From contig NC_061808.1 in assembly GCF_021462225.1 (NCBI RefSeq), positions 17,459,119 to 17,523,118 of the forward strand: a stretch of 64,000 nt of DNA, read 5' to 3'. Position 1 is the first letter of the stretch. Each line of letters begins with the position of its first letter. The notes under the pieces were generated by a model. That model did no database searches and was not told where the DNA came from. It saw nothing but the letters and a program-made list of their open reading frames with translations. This DNA comes from Girardinichthys multiradiatus. Taxonomy: Eukaryota; Chordata; Actinopteri; Cyprinodontiformes; Goodeidae. Of this stretch, positions 1-10,922 are shown in pieces. A program made the position numbers and the translations under genes.

Positions 1-484
1 TACTAAGGTCATTAGTGGTTGTTTACATAAAACTCCATGCTTGGGTCTTTTTCTCCCTTCATCCTTCTTCACTTCATGACCTTTCAACTTTTCATTTTGT
101 GATTTATCTTGGTTGAAGTTCCTTAAAAAAATTTTTTTATTAAACCAACTAATATACAGAGCTCAGAAAATGTTTGTGTCTCCTTACAGATTTCATCTGT
201 TTTTGCTTTCTGTCGCTTTTAAATGTTTCAGATCAAACACATTTTTATATCTATTAAAAATAACTAGAGGAAATATAAATAGTTTTTTCAAATAATGACT
301 TCATTTATGAGAGGAAAAAGCTACCCAAACCAACAGGGTCTTCTGTAAAAAAAAATGCCCTCTTTGTTAAAATATTAATTAGATGTGATTAACCATATTT
401 TTTTGAAAATCTAAGTTGAACTGTACCAGTCACACCTGTACAATCATGAAACTCCTTATGTAGAACCTGTCTGGCAACATGAAG
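1..484. other. AT-rich intronic DNA, nothing recognised
   Basis: I see no gene, RNA or clear repeat here. The one short ORF is lysine- and phenylalanine-rich low-complexity translation with no family resemblance. The stretch is inferred to lie in the large first intron of the minus-strand nhs-family gene whose first exon is at 25220-25538. Confidence 0.4.
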
Positions 485-1110
485 TAGGCTAAAAGTTCTC
501 AAAACGCTACAAATTATGAATAAGATTCAAAAACGGCAAAGTCATTAACATCTATCAGTGTGGAAAGGGTTACAAAGCCAGATCTAAGGTTTTGGGAGTC
601 CATCAAACCACTGCAAGAGAAGAAAAAATGAAACAGAGGTGAAACAGTCTGAACCAGTGGCCGCTCTACCAAAATTACTTCTCAGGCACATCAACAACTC
701 ATCCAGGAGGTCACAATAAATCTCAGAACTCACTTGTTTCAGATTAGGTCAGCGTTCATGATTCAGCAATAAGAATGAGACCAAGCAAACATGGCTTCCA
801 TGGGAGAGGTCAAAGGTCAAAACCACCGTGGCCCAAAAATGGCACAAAGGTCCAGCTCACATTTGCTAAAAAACATCTTGATTTTCCAAGACTTTCGAAC
901 AAATATTCTGGGATGGATGAGACAAACGTGGAACTTTTTGGGAGGTGTACATAAAGTTACATCTAGTTTAAAACCAACAATATTTGATATATAGAACATA
1001 CCAACAGACAAACACAGTGGTGGTAGTGTCATTGTCTGGGGCTTCTTCGATGCTGAACGACCAGAACAGTTTGCTATAATTGATGAAACCATTAATTTTG
1101 TTCTCTAGCA
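485..1110 (+). mobile_element. Degenerate Tc1-like transposon remnant
   Basis: The plus strand reads as a decayed Tc1 transposase. Around 845-935 a broken frame gives residues like 'LLKNILIFQDF' and then 'WNFLGG', which correspond to the Tc1 stretch that ends in the first catalytic motif and 'ELFG'. At 1010-1060 'HSGGSVIVWGFF'-like codons match the conserved Tc1 'KHGGGSVMVWGCF' block. Many stops and indels interrupt it and no terminal repeats are clear, so it is an old inactive copy. Boundaries are approximate. Confidence 0.65.
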
Positions 1111-1339
1111 AAACAAAAACTTGGCAGGAAAATTTAGGGCCCCTAGTTTATAACCTTAAACTCAAGTGCTGGAAAATGGTTCAAAAATAAAGTCAAAATG
1201 AAAGTTATCGGAGTAACTTTAGGCAGGAATTCCATCAGCGTTGCTGAAGAGGAACATTTTGACTTAAAGTAGTCCCAAGATAGATGAATAAATACTTTCC
1301 AACTCTAATGCACCTAAAATCGTAGTAAAGTACCAGGGA

Positions 1340-2880
1340 ACCTTCACTCTGATTTATGAATGCTATATTCTTTTATAAATAACATTTTGCCACACAGTTA
1401 TAACAGAACACGCTTTTGGGGCTTTCCATTCTTTTTCTGCTAATTTTGTAGGACACTTTGTAAACAGTGATTCTCGCTCGATACATAAAATAAAGATTAT
1501 GAAATTTTACCAATAAATTTAGATATCAGTTCTTGTTTAAAAGTTTTGCTTTTGGAGTATTTTTCCATCTTTTTGAAGCATTTACCTTTTTTCATGCTTT
1601 CAGGCATTTTTTGCTTTGTGTATAGAAACATCGTGGTGGTGTTTCAATCTTTAAAAGTCAATTTAAATCTGAAAAGCTTTTTTCTTTTTCTGCACATCCA
1701 TCCATGGTTCTGTGAATACAAATCCAGCGGCTTTTATATGAATATAAAAGCCGGTGATGTATAACATTCTTTCAATGTTACACATCAACATTCTAAGCAG
1801 TAGCAAACTTTCAGAACGTTTACATGTTGATTTATATTATCTCAACTAAAGCATATGATCGAAGGTATAAACCTTGGTTAACATCAAATTTAAAGGACCT
1901 TTCAAGGACTTTCCAGGACCAATTTCCTCAAATTCAAAGACCACGCCCAGCAGCATTTATCTACTGCTACCGCTAAATATGTTATCAATAAACGACTTAA
2001 ATACAATGCAAATTCTATAAAAAAACTGAATGGAATATAAGTTGTTGGATCAGAATTAATGAAAGAAGGTTGAATGTATAGCCTACCTACATTCATATTG
2101 ATAATGTTCCAGTATTAGTATACTAGTAATAGTATTTTTTATTAATGCAGTTTTCTCATGTCCAGAATATTGCAAGTGAGATAGTTTTATACCCGAACGT
2201 GTAACTGTGACGTAGACATGCACCAAGCTGTACCATTTGAACCAATAGGAAAATTCAACTGTGGTAACCACCGTTCAACCCAAAGAAGGCAGCACTAAGA
2301 CGGTTTTAGAACAAATATTGCAGAATTAAACAAGTTTACATGAAAATGTAAAAAAATGCACAGTATCATAAAGATAGAACCCTTAAGGCAAAATTTACAT
2401 TTTATCTGCAAAAAAAGTTGATTTGGGGTTTAGTTCCACTTTAAGATGATGCAGCTTGTGTTAATCCGGCAAACATAAAACCCAGTTATTTTTAGGACAG
2501 AGTTGCTGATAACAGTGTATTAGGATTGTAACTGTCCAAGTATCACAAAGAGCTAGCTAAAAGCAGTTGATTTTTTTTTATTCAGGTTTCTGTCCCTTTT
2601 TTGCATGTTATTGTTGCATGTTTTGCACACAAGTTGACCATCTTCGCTCAGTAGAAACCTGATATACATCACTTTAGACATGCAGCTATTGGACTTTGAA
2701 ATTCTTGTACTGTGTTTAGTTTCAACGATAACCGCAATTTAGGTATTAAACATTTTATACTAGCAAACAAAGAAACAGAAGCCACTTATTACGAATTCTT
2801 GCTGTCAACGGAGAGGTTACTCGTTTATTAAGAGTCGTAGATTCCTCGCTCCCACACAGGAAACAATCTACTCTTCTTAC
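1340..2880. other. Non-coding AT-rich DNA, no gene seen
   Basis: No ORF here resembles a known protein. A short stretch near 1890-1950 has repeated 'aaggac/ccagga' words of the kind found in decayed fish DNA transposons, but I cannot delimit an element. Inferred intronic. Confidence 0.35.
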
Positions 2881-3281
2881 ACTGCTTTGCAAAAGTATTC
2901 ACACTCCTTGAACTTTTTCACATTTCATCATTTTACAAGCAGAAACATACATCTTTAGGATTTAAATAACAGCAAAGCAGCACATAAATAGTGTGGAAGG
3001 AAAATTATACATGCCTTTTAGGTATGGCATGCATTTGTAATACCACTCATGTAGGTTCACCTTCCAACAGAGCAAGGATCCTAAAAATGCAGTCAAAGCT
3101 ACAATGGAATGGTTTAGATCAAAGTGTATTTAAGTGTTAGAATGGCCCAGTCAAAGCCCAGACCTAAATCCAACCAAGAATTAGTGGCAAGACTTGATGT
3201 TCACAACAGATGCTCTGCATCCTATCTAACTGAGCTGGAACTATTTTGTGAAAGAAGAATGGGCAATAATGTCCATTTCTA

Positions 3282-4306
3282 CAGGGGTTGGACAACGAAA
3301 CTGAAACACTCGTCATTTTAGTGTGGGAGGTTTCATGGCTAAATTGGACCAGCCTGGTAGCCAGTTTTCATTGATTGCACATTGCACCAGTAAGAGCAGA
3401 GTGTGAAGGTTCAATTAGCAGGGTAAGAGCACAGTTTTGCTCAAAATATTGAAATGCACACAACATTATGGGTGACATACCAGAATTCAAAAGAGGACAA
3501 ATTGTTGGTGCACGTCTTGCTGGCGCATCTGTGACCAAGACAGCAAGTCTTTGTGATGTATCAAGAGCCACGGTATCCAGGGTAATGTCAGCATACCACC
3601 AAGAAGGACGAACCACATCCAACAGGATTAACTGTGGACGCAAGAGGAAGCTGTCTGAAAGGGATGTTCAGGTGCTAACCCGGATTGTATCCAAAAAACA
3701 TAAAACCACGGCTGCCCAAATCACGGCAGAATTAAATGTGGACCTCAACTCTCCTGTTTCCACCAGAACTGTCCGTCGGGAGCTCCACAGGGTCAATATA
3801 CACGGCCGGGCTGCTATAGCCAAATCTTTGGTCACTCATGCCAATGCCAAACGTCGGTTTCAATGGTGCAAGGAGCGCAAATCTTGGGCTGTGGACAATG
3901 TGAAACATGTATTGTTCTCTGATGAGTCCACCTTTACTGTATCAGGATGACAATGCACCAATACACACAGCAAGACTGGTGAAAGATTGGTTTGATGAAC
4001 ATGAAAGTGAAGTTGAACATCTCCCACGGCCTGCACAGTCACCAGATATAAATATTATTGAGCCACTTTGGGGTGTTTTGGAGGAGCGAGTCAGGAAACG
4101 TTTTCCTCCACCAGTATCACGTAGTGACCTGGCCACTATCCTGCAAGAAGAATGGCTTAAAATCCCTCTGACCACTGTGCAGGACTTGTATATGTCATTC
4201 CCAAGACGAATTGATGCTGTATTGGCCGCAAAAGGAGGCCCTACACCATACTAATAAATTATTGTGATCTAAAACCAGGTGTTTCAGTTTCATTGTCCAA
4301 CCCCTG
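3282..4306 (+). mobile_element. Tc1-like transposon family B, internally deleted copy
   Basis: The element starts 'caggggttggacaa' and ends with the inverse 'ttgtccaacccctg', flanked on both sides by TA (3280-3281 and 4307-4308), the Tc1/mariner target site. It is 1025 bp long, shorter than the related copy at 54876-56516 once that copy's SINE is removed. The missing part lies in the middle of the transposase gene. TIRs, TA target and transposase identity are directly visible; loss of autonomy is inferred. Confidence 0.9.
3468..4254 (+). pseudogene. Tc1-like transposase gene with central deletion
   Basis: The start ATG at 3468 opens 'MGDIPEFKRGQIVGARLAGA', a helix-turn-helix DNA-binding start, and runs to the first catalytic block 'LFSDESTFTV'. 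The frame then jumps directly to 'YQDDNAPIHTARLVKDWFDE', which holds the second catalytic Asp, and on to 'NIIEPLWGVLEERV' with the catalytic Glu, ending 'KGGPTPY'. Comparison with the minus-strand copy at 55958-54930 shows that roughly 85 residues between the first two catalytic Asp residues are missing, with a frame change at the junction near 3945. The encoded protein cannot be functional. The C-terminal half keeps the tryptophan codon that is a stop in the other copy. Confidence 0.88.
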
Positions 4307-4500
4307 TACATGTGCAAAGCTGGTAGCTATAATAGCAAGACAAGGTGGTTCTACAAAACATTTATTCAGGGAGGGTGGAAAAAAAAGGGATGACACCTTG
4401 TTTAGATTTTTACATACATCCCAATAAAATACATTGATGTTTGTGGTTTGTACTGTGACAAAATGTGGAAAAGCTCCAGGGGTATGAAAAGGTTTTTTGG

Positions 4501-7237
4501 GACACTACGTTAGGAATGTAGCAGGGCTTTCAGCATGTTGTAACATCTCAAAATCGGTCAAGAATGGCTGTTTTTGTGCTCAACAAGACATTTTGCTTAT
4601 GTGACTGTGCTGGTCAACTGAAAGGAATGAGCAACTATCTCATTTCCTCAAGGACAAATGCAAAATGTGCTCTTGAAAAAGGACATAAAAATCCGACAAT
4701 AAGGAAGAGGGAATGCAAATGGGATTAATCTCACAGTTGAAAGGACTAGGTTGAGAGAGTCAGAGTGAACATAAGCAAAGAGGTGGACATGCCAGTAACC
4801 TGTGCCTCTGTTTTGTATGCGAGAACAACAAGGCGTACGCTTATATCAGGAAATATCCATTGCAGCGTATCTGCATACACACCCAGTGATTACAGTCTGT
4901 TTGAATCCATATAAAGGATAAATCCTGGGGTTAAAGAAACTTCTTTTATGTTTTTATTTCATTAATGTGAGCATTTCCATTCAGTCAAAGATTAAAGACA
5001 AAGAGTGAGAAAATATAGCAGAAAAAGCTGACAGAAAACAGATGAATCCTGAACAAAGACCTGAATTGTACATAAAGATACATAAAACAGAAAGACTGAT
5101 GGATTTGCCTTTTCCTCTCAGCCCTGGGGGATCTGACATTTCCATCCAGACCACTGATCACTGCCTCACTATTCCCACAACAAAGACCTTTAGTCTCATC
5201 TCCAGACTTGCAGGATCTCAGAGGGGGGAAAGCATTGCTCCCCAAAGACCAAGAGCCCTCACTTGGATCATTACCTGCCTCACTCAGGACCTGGAGCCTC
5301 TACAATGAGTTTCTCCAACTGTCCCAGGAGGATGAAGGTGGAGTGACGCCCATAAAACTAGAGATGCGGCTGATAGGACTGAGTCAGTTGAGTGTTAGCA
5401 GACTTCAGAGGCACACTGTTGGAGCTAAGGGTGTTTTAGTGCAGAAGGGCGTGGTGAGGGATTTATTTTATGTGTCGCAGCCTTGTTAGCTGCTTTGGGG
5501 CCCCACTCAGGCAACTGGATCAAACGAAGGAGGGATATGTGTGTGTATCTGTGTGTCGGAAAACCCGATTTAAGAATCCAAAGAAGAGGAAAGGCAGTCA
5601 ATCAACTACTAAGTCAACAATCTTTTGTTCCACAAATAAATCTTTTAACAGAAGTAATCTCAGCTGGACAACTCTCGCTGTCTCTTACTATTATATTCAG
5701 GGTACATAGACTTTATTTTCAGACTCAGATTTATAGTGTTCTCAGGCCAATTTTTACCATAAAGTTGTGAATTTACAGCAGATGTTCAATGGAGGTTAGG
5801 ATTAAAATACCAAACATGCGAAAGCCAGGAACTGGATGGATGGATAGATGGACAGACGAATGGACAGACGGAACAACAAACTTTTTTTCTACAGTCTATT
5901 TTACATCCTTTCCGGACCCGGAAATTTTCAGATATTTTTCCAGACTGGGTAAAATCCCTGCAATTTAAGAAACCAGATTCATCACAGACAGCAGGGTATC
6001 AAACACGAGTGAAACTATCCAACAAAAGCTACAGCAAAGATGACACCGCTGACAACAATAGTTACCTGATACACCGGTACCACAGAAGTGCATTATGTCC
6101 TATGGCCTGAAGCTGTCCCTTTAAATGCATTCAGTTCTTGGTGACTCATTTCCTAGCCTAATGATCCAGTATGTTAATGTATCTGCTACACATTACATGG
6201 TAAATGCATTGCCCTAACAATGAAAGCTCTGGTGTACCAACTAATAATTGGCATCTTAAAGACTGTCTACAGAAAGGACTTAAGTTCACCTGTAGCTAAA
6301 GAAAACACCTAAATATAATGGTAATAGCCGGTCCCTGTCCTGCAAATGAACCCAGTTTCCTTCCACATACAGCTGAGTCAACATACCTTACCTGGCAGTG
6401 ACCTCAGGACTCAAGCTCGTGACTAAAAACTTGGTCTATTTTCAAATTTAACCCCTTTCTCATCTTCAACGGACAGCATCTTAACACTACGAAGCCGGAC
6501 AGTCAGATCTGGGATGGAAATGCCACCAGTCTGCAAAACGTCTCATTTTTTCAAAATCTGGCATCATAAGAATGTATAGACAAGCAAAGACCTCAATGAC
6601 TGGCACAGAGGGAAAACACTGAAGCCAACAACAGCAGCGGAAAAAGCTCAGACAGACCATGATATATTCAGAGGATATGGTTTGTACTGTAGAGGAAGCA
6701 GTAAAGTCAACATTTACCACAGCCTAAAGTAACATGCAATTACTCATATCCATAATTACATCCTCCCACAGCCATAATTCCTATAAACCAACAGGTAAGA
6801 CATCTGTAGACATATACAAGCTTGGTTTCCCATCAGCCATTATTGTCTGATCTTTACAACCTCATTCTGCCTTCTTTAATGGTTGTTCAGACTCCAACTG
6901 GGACCAAGAAGATTAAACCACTCTGTAGTTATATGAAATTATCCTCTTCATAATCCCCATCACTGACTCTTAAGGCCCAGTCCCACAGTGTGGCAGGAGA
7001 GGACCTCTTTCACCAACACAGACACACAAACGCTGGATTTCAAAGAAACGCACTTCTAAGGAGCACCAGTCAGGAAAGCACATTTGAACACATTTGTTTG
7101 CTAAATATTTCTAATGAAATGTTCTGTGTGTTGAAATGTATCAACACAGAGGGGTGCATTGATATATTCAGTTCATGAGGTGAGACAACATTTAATTTCC
7201 TAAAAGTAGAGCTTCTTAATTTAGGGATGATTAAGAC
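4501..7237. other. Non-coding stretch without recognised gene
   Basis: Overlapping short ORFs around 5040-5770 share no recognisable motif and lack paired splice signals around a conserved block. At 5829-5958 there is a decayed tetranucleotide repeat with a conserved flank, listed separately. Otherwise nothing is supported. Confidence 0.35.
5829..5958 (+). repeat. Decayed GGAT/GGAC microsatellite with conserved flank
   Basis: Short runs of tgga/tgga/tagatgga/cagacgaatgga are followed by 'ttccggacccggaaattttc' and 'ttttccagactgggtaaaat'. The same type of 'ttttccagact' flank follows the purine-rich array at 17880-18410 and lies beside the one at 28440-28760. This suggests a dispersed element with a variable tandem core. 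Confidence 0.55.
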
Positions 7238-7246
7238 TTTTTTGGT
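7238..7246. repeat. Target-site duplication, left copy
   Basis: The nine bases 'ttttttggt' here recur at 7607-7615, directly on either side of the SINE. This is a direct signature of retroposition. Confidence 0.75.
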
Positions 7247-7606
7247 CAGTCTGTCAGTCAGTCATTTTCTACCGCTTATTCCATAGTGGGTCGCGGGGGA
7301 GCTGGTGCCTATCTCCAGCAGTCTATGGGCGAGAGGCAGGGTACACCCTGGACAGATCGCCAGTCCATCGCAACACACAAACAACCATCCACACTCATTC
7401 ATACACCTAAGGTCAATTTAGAGAAACCAATTAACCTAACAGGCATGTCTTTGGACTGTGGGAGGAAGCCGGAGTACCCGGTGAGAACCCACGCATGCAC
7501 GGGGAGAACATGCAAACTCCATGCAGAAAGACCCCAGGCCGGGAATCGAACCCAGGACCTTCTTGCTGCAAGGCAACAGTGCTACCAACTGTGCCACCGT
7601 GCAGAA
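7247..7606 (-). mobile_element. tRNA-derived SINE, copy 1
   Basis: Read on the minus strand, the element starts near 7606 with a tRNA-like head containing an A box (TGGC-CAGTTGG type) and a B box (GGTTCGATTCC), the two parts of an RNA polymerase III internal promoter. A long tRNA-unrelated body follows, then a 3' tail of GACT repeats at 7247-7265. Nine-base direct repeats flank it. Copies 2 and 3 at 27138-27502 and 56107-56466 share the full structure. Short ORFs across it are incidental. Confidence 0.88.
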
Positions 7607-7734
7607 TTTTTTGGTGTTTGTTTGTATTTTAAAAACAAGGAAAGTTTCATAAATCATAAACATCTGCTTAAAGAATCTAATCAGTACTGCCAACTTTTTG
7701 TAGAGTCAGTAGCTCCAGAACTCCAAACCCCTGC

Positions 7735-8140
7735 TTGGTAAACCAATGGATGAATCTGGGTTTGGAGGTTGACAGGTGAACTCATTACCCGACTTTGTGT
7801 CAAATGTGAAGTTTGGTACAGATGGGATTATGGTGTGGGGCTGTTTTTCAGAGGGTGGGCTCAGCCCCCTAAGTTCCATGTAAAGGTACTCTTAATGCTG
7901 CAACGTAGCAATGGGAACGGTTTGGGCATTGCCTCTTCCTGTTCCAACATGACTGCACAAAAGTGCACAAAGGAGATGTCCATAAGGAGATGAATGAGGG
8001 AGTTTTTGGCGTGGAGGAATCTCACTGGTCTGCACAGCGCCCTGAGCTCTCCTTGACAGAAAACTTTTAGGATAAATTACAGCAGCGACCGTGAGTCAGG
8101 ACTTCTCATCCCACATCAGTGCCTGACCTCACATGTACGT
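7735..8140 (+). mobile_element. Degenerate Tc1-like transposase fragment
   Basis: The plus strand has the order of a Tc1 transposase core: a 'GIMVWGCFSEG'-like block near 7825-7855, 'LFQHDCTK'-like codons near 7935-7965, then a 'HLGxLTG/LHSALSS' stretch matching the 'DWPAQSPDL' region near 8010-8060. Frames are broken repeatedly and no terminal repeats were found. It belongs to a different Tc1 family from A, B and C in this window. Confidence 0.6.
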
Positions 8141-8789
8141 CTGGAGATCATATTTATAGGAGATGTCACTTCTTTGTCCTCAACTTGAGATTTTTCAAAG
8201 CACATTTTACAAAATCCTGCCATGCTGATCAAACACAGATGAAGACCACTTTAAAAACTCCAGGAAACTGGCTGCATGGAAACAAAGTATAAAGATATTA
8301 GGTGTGCTTTAAAACTTGTAGACAGTGGTGCACCTTTTATAGGTTTAAGAACATTAATTTCTTTTTTACTTTTCATAGATTTTACCATTGAAAACCAAAC
8401 ATTATTAGTAACTTGGACTTTAGCTGCTCTTACACCAATGACCCAGCTTTCTTAATTAGATTACTTAGTTCAACTTCAGCACCAGTAAAAGCAATATATA
8501 TTATTAGCACCTGAAAATGTGGATTAAAGCTGTTTTGTACCAGTGACTCAGCTTCACTAGTTAGAATTCAGTGGAATGATAAGACTTCTTAGCACAAGAT
8601 GCTTTCCCCTACATAGAGGACTGAATGATATAATTACCTCTTTAGAAAGATTGGTTTAGAACCAGCTCTTACCAGTAAAACCCAAGGGATTAGTAATGTT
8701 ATCTGTATCATTGTAATATTGACCAGAGATTTTTAGATTTCTCAGAAGGATTCATAGATTTTTAGATTTCTTAGCATTTGATTTGTTTT

Positions 8790-8895
8790 TCTGTGTTCTT
8801 TGTGATTGTATTGTAATTGTATGTACAGCTCTTTGAGTGTCTCGTTACTGAAAAGCGCTATATAAATAAACTTACCTTACCTTACCTTACCTTAA
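8790..8895 (+). repeat. Retroelement 3' tail with CTTAC repeats
   Basis: 'gctctttgagtgtctcg' and then 'aaaagcgctatataaataaa' followed by five-base repeats (cttac) at 8870-8893. The 'cgctatataaataaa' block plus short tandem tail is the same arrangement as the 3' end of the L2 LINE at 45930-45960, where the tail is 'gaatt'. It is the stump of a severely 5'-truncated L2-type LINE or a SINE using the same 3' end. Confidence 0.65.
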
Positions 8896-10348
8896 TTGTA
8901 TTCCAATCTACATTTACAACACCATAGAGATTGCTGAAAGTGACTAACAGCTGTAAATCTTAGGTTTTAATGACTCCAAGTAGTGATGGAAGCTTTCAAA
9001 GGATCTAAAGTTTTGAACACACATCCCCCATGAACTTCCCCACACAATAAAGTCTCTGTAGATAAGGCAGACGGCTCAAGCTGCTACTGGGGAAAATTCA
9101 GTAGCCAATGGGGATTCCAGCTGGCAGTATGTCATATTTCACAGAGAAACAAACACATGCTCATGTTTTTGCTGAACAGCCATGCAGAGAAGATTGATGA
9201 AGCACAGATGACCTGCATCAGACTAGACATGGAAAAATAAAAGCATGACTTTACAGCTGATTTTTTTTTTGTCATTATTTAACAAATGATCAGAAAAAAC
9301 AAAGCTCTAACTCAAAAGTTGCATATAGCTAATTATACAGAAATGACAAACCCAGAGAGGCATGGCAATAAAAAGGGCTGGAAACATTAAAAAACCAGAC
9401 AGAACGGACTCAGTCTTTGAAACATTCAATATTTTCTAAGACAAAAGAAAATCCATACACAATATTTCTAACCAAATAAGGTGCAGATTCATGTCAACAC
9501 CTAAAACCACTCTGTATATTGACAGTTCCCTGTCCCTTTAGGTAAAAATGGCTCCAGGCTTTATTGATCCTACCAATCCCTCCACGCATGATCTTTTTGC
9601 AGCTTTTGCACCACAAACAAAACCTCACATGCTGAGTGTCCCAAGACATGTTCTGCCCCAAGGCATCTTATAATGTTCCACTTTTGACAGGAAAATCTCA
9701 CACCGCCTTCAAAGCCCAAAATAAACTCAGCAAAAATGAGTCTGTCTTTGCATGTTGTACTCACCTTTCTCACTATTGCATTAAATATATGAGTTGGGAT
9801 GATCCTTTTCCTTGGGTTAATCCCTATTCCCATCATAACTCATGGACACAATGAAAACTCCAACCGTCCACTGTCACCACATACTCGATCAAGAGGAGGA
9901 AATGCTGCAAAGTCAGTAACTCAATGCAATCAGCTGGATTTCCTTAGACCGAAAACCTTCAACCAATTTCCTTTTTTGGGACCCTGGCTATATGCAGTGA
10001 TAGATGTATAAAAGATTTTCGAAGTATAACTTTCATTGCAATAAACACAAAATAACATGATAAATGTTTAAATCACTCATCCTTATTGTTTATTCTAGAG
10101 TGGACTGTAATATTTTAGGTAACATGCATTCAAACTGTGTTTATCAAAAATAAATTTGGACTTTTGACATAATTTACCTCCATATTTCATGTATTTATAT
10201 CCTTAGCGCCTGGGAGAGTCTTAGGGACATTGAAATGATGGAAAAGAATAAGGGTGAGGAAATTGTTAGCTGCAATCTATAACTCCATCACAGTATTCAA
10301 CAACATTCCATTGTCCCTAACATTGCACAGCCTTATTTTATGTTGGTG
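8896..10348. other. Non-coding DNA, one L2 3' fragment
   Basis: No coding signal is seen. At about 9868-9975 the words 'ggaggaaatgctgcaaagtc' and 'atgcaatcagctggatttcc' match, with differences, the 3' UTR of the L2 LINE at 45745-45830, so a decayed L2 tail lies here. Confidence 0.45.
9868..9975 (+). repeat. Decayed L2 LINE 3' UTR fragment
   Basis: It aligns by eye with 45725-45835: 'gtccactgtc', a 'gaggaggaaatgctgcaa' equivalent, 'tgcaatcagctgg', 'tttccttagac' and 'ccaatttc' occur in the same order and spacing. It has no tail repeats and no ORF. Confidence 0.6.
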
Positions 10349-10922
10349 CTTAAAGCTGCAGTAAGGACTTCTGAGGAAACCTGGACTTAGCCTGAAAGTT
10401 TGAACAAGCACACCTTACAGGTCCCTCCACCTAGCTCTCTCCTGTGCTACAGTCCTCCATCCACAGCTCCTCCCCCACAAAGGAGCCTGCCGTGACCATT
10501 TAGCTTGCTTTTCATCATTGGCCTTCTTCTGTTTACTTGTATTTGTTTTCCGAGCTGGTGCCACTTGAGAAATTGTCAGTTTTAGTGTAACGTTAGGCTG
10601 TTTCTCCACCATTAGCACAGCTGCAGCACACCAGCAATCTTTAGCTTGAACGACGTTAAGCGCTGTGCTGGGGAGGGGTGTGACCAGTGCGTACACAAGC
10701 ATGATTGACACTGCTAAGACATCTTTCCAGGCTGTGATTGGTTGGTTCTGACTGGGAGCGGTGTATTTCTGCAAATGGCAGTAGGACCACTGAGAGGAGC
10801 TAGAGGAGCTTGATTTTTGTCACAGATCATCTGTCTCATATTCTACTGTCAGGACATAGTGAAAGTTTTAACAAATATGTTAAAAACACATTTTTACGAA
10901 AGTTACCTACTGCAGCTTTAAG
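10349..10922. mobile_element. Non-autonomous TIR element (MITE-like)
   Basis: The left end 'cttaaagctgcagtaagg' is mirrored at the right end by 'ttacctactgcagctttaag', giving about 20-bp imperfect terminal inverted repeats 574 bp apart. No transposase is encoded. A 119-codon minus-strand ORF inside has no conserved motif and is regarded as chance. Superfamily is not determined because target duplications were not clear. Confidence 0.6.

Larger units (their letters stand above)
2881..4500. mobile_element. Tc1-family remnant (family A) hosting a second Tc1
   Basis: The left end reads 'gcaaaagtattcacactcc' then 'ttgaactttttcacattt'. The right end near 4430-4495 carries the inverse ('tgacaaaatgtggaaaagct', '..ggggtatgaaaagg'). 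These are the ends of a family that recurs at least seven times in this window and is called family A here. Between 3090 and 3240 a decayed 'WPSQSPDLNP'-like stretch marks the end of its transposase. A different Tc1 element (3282-4306) sits inside it, so family A is the older layer. Confidence 0.7.

Noticed and set aside
5042..5770. Cluster of overlapping plus-strand ORFs that might be a spliced gene
   Set aside because: No recognisable domain, no consistent donor and acceptor pairs around a conserved frame, and no similarity to neighbours.
10415..10774. A 119-codon minus-strand ORF
   Set aside because: It lies within a TIR-bounded repeat, has no family motif, and begins and ends without splice or poly(A) context.
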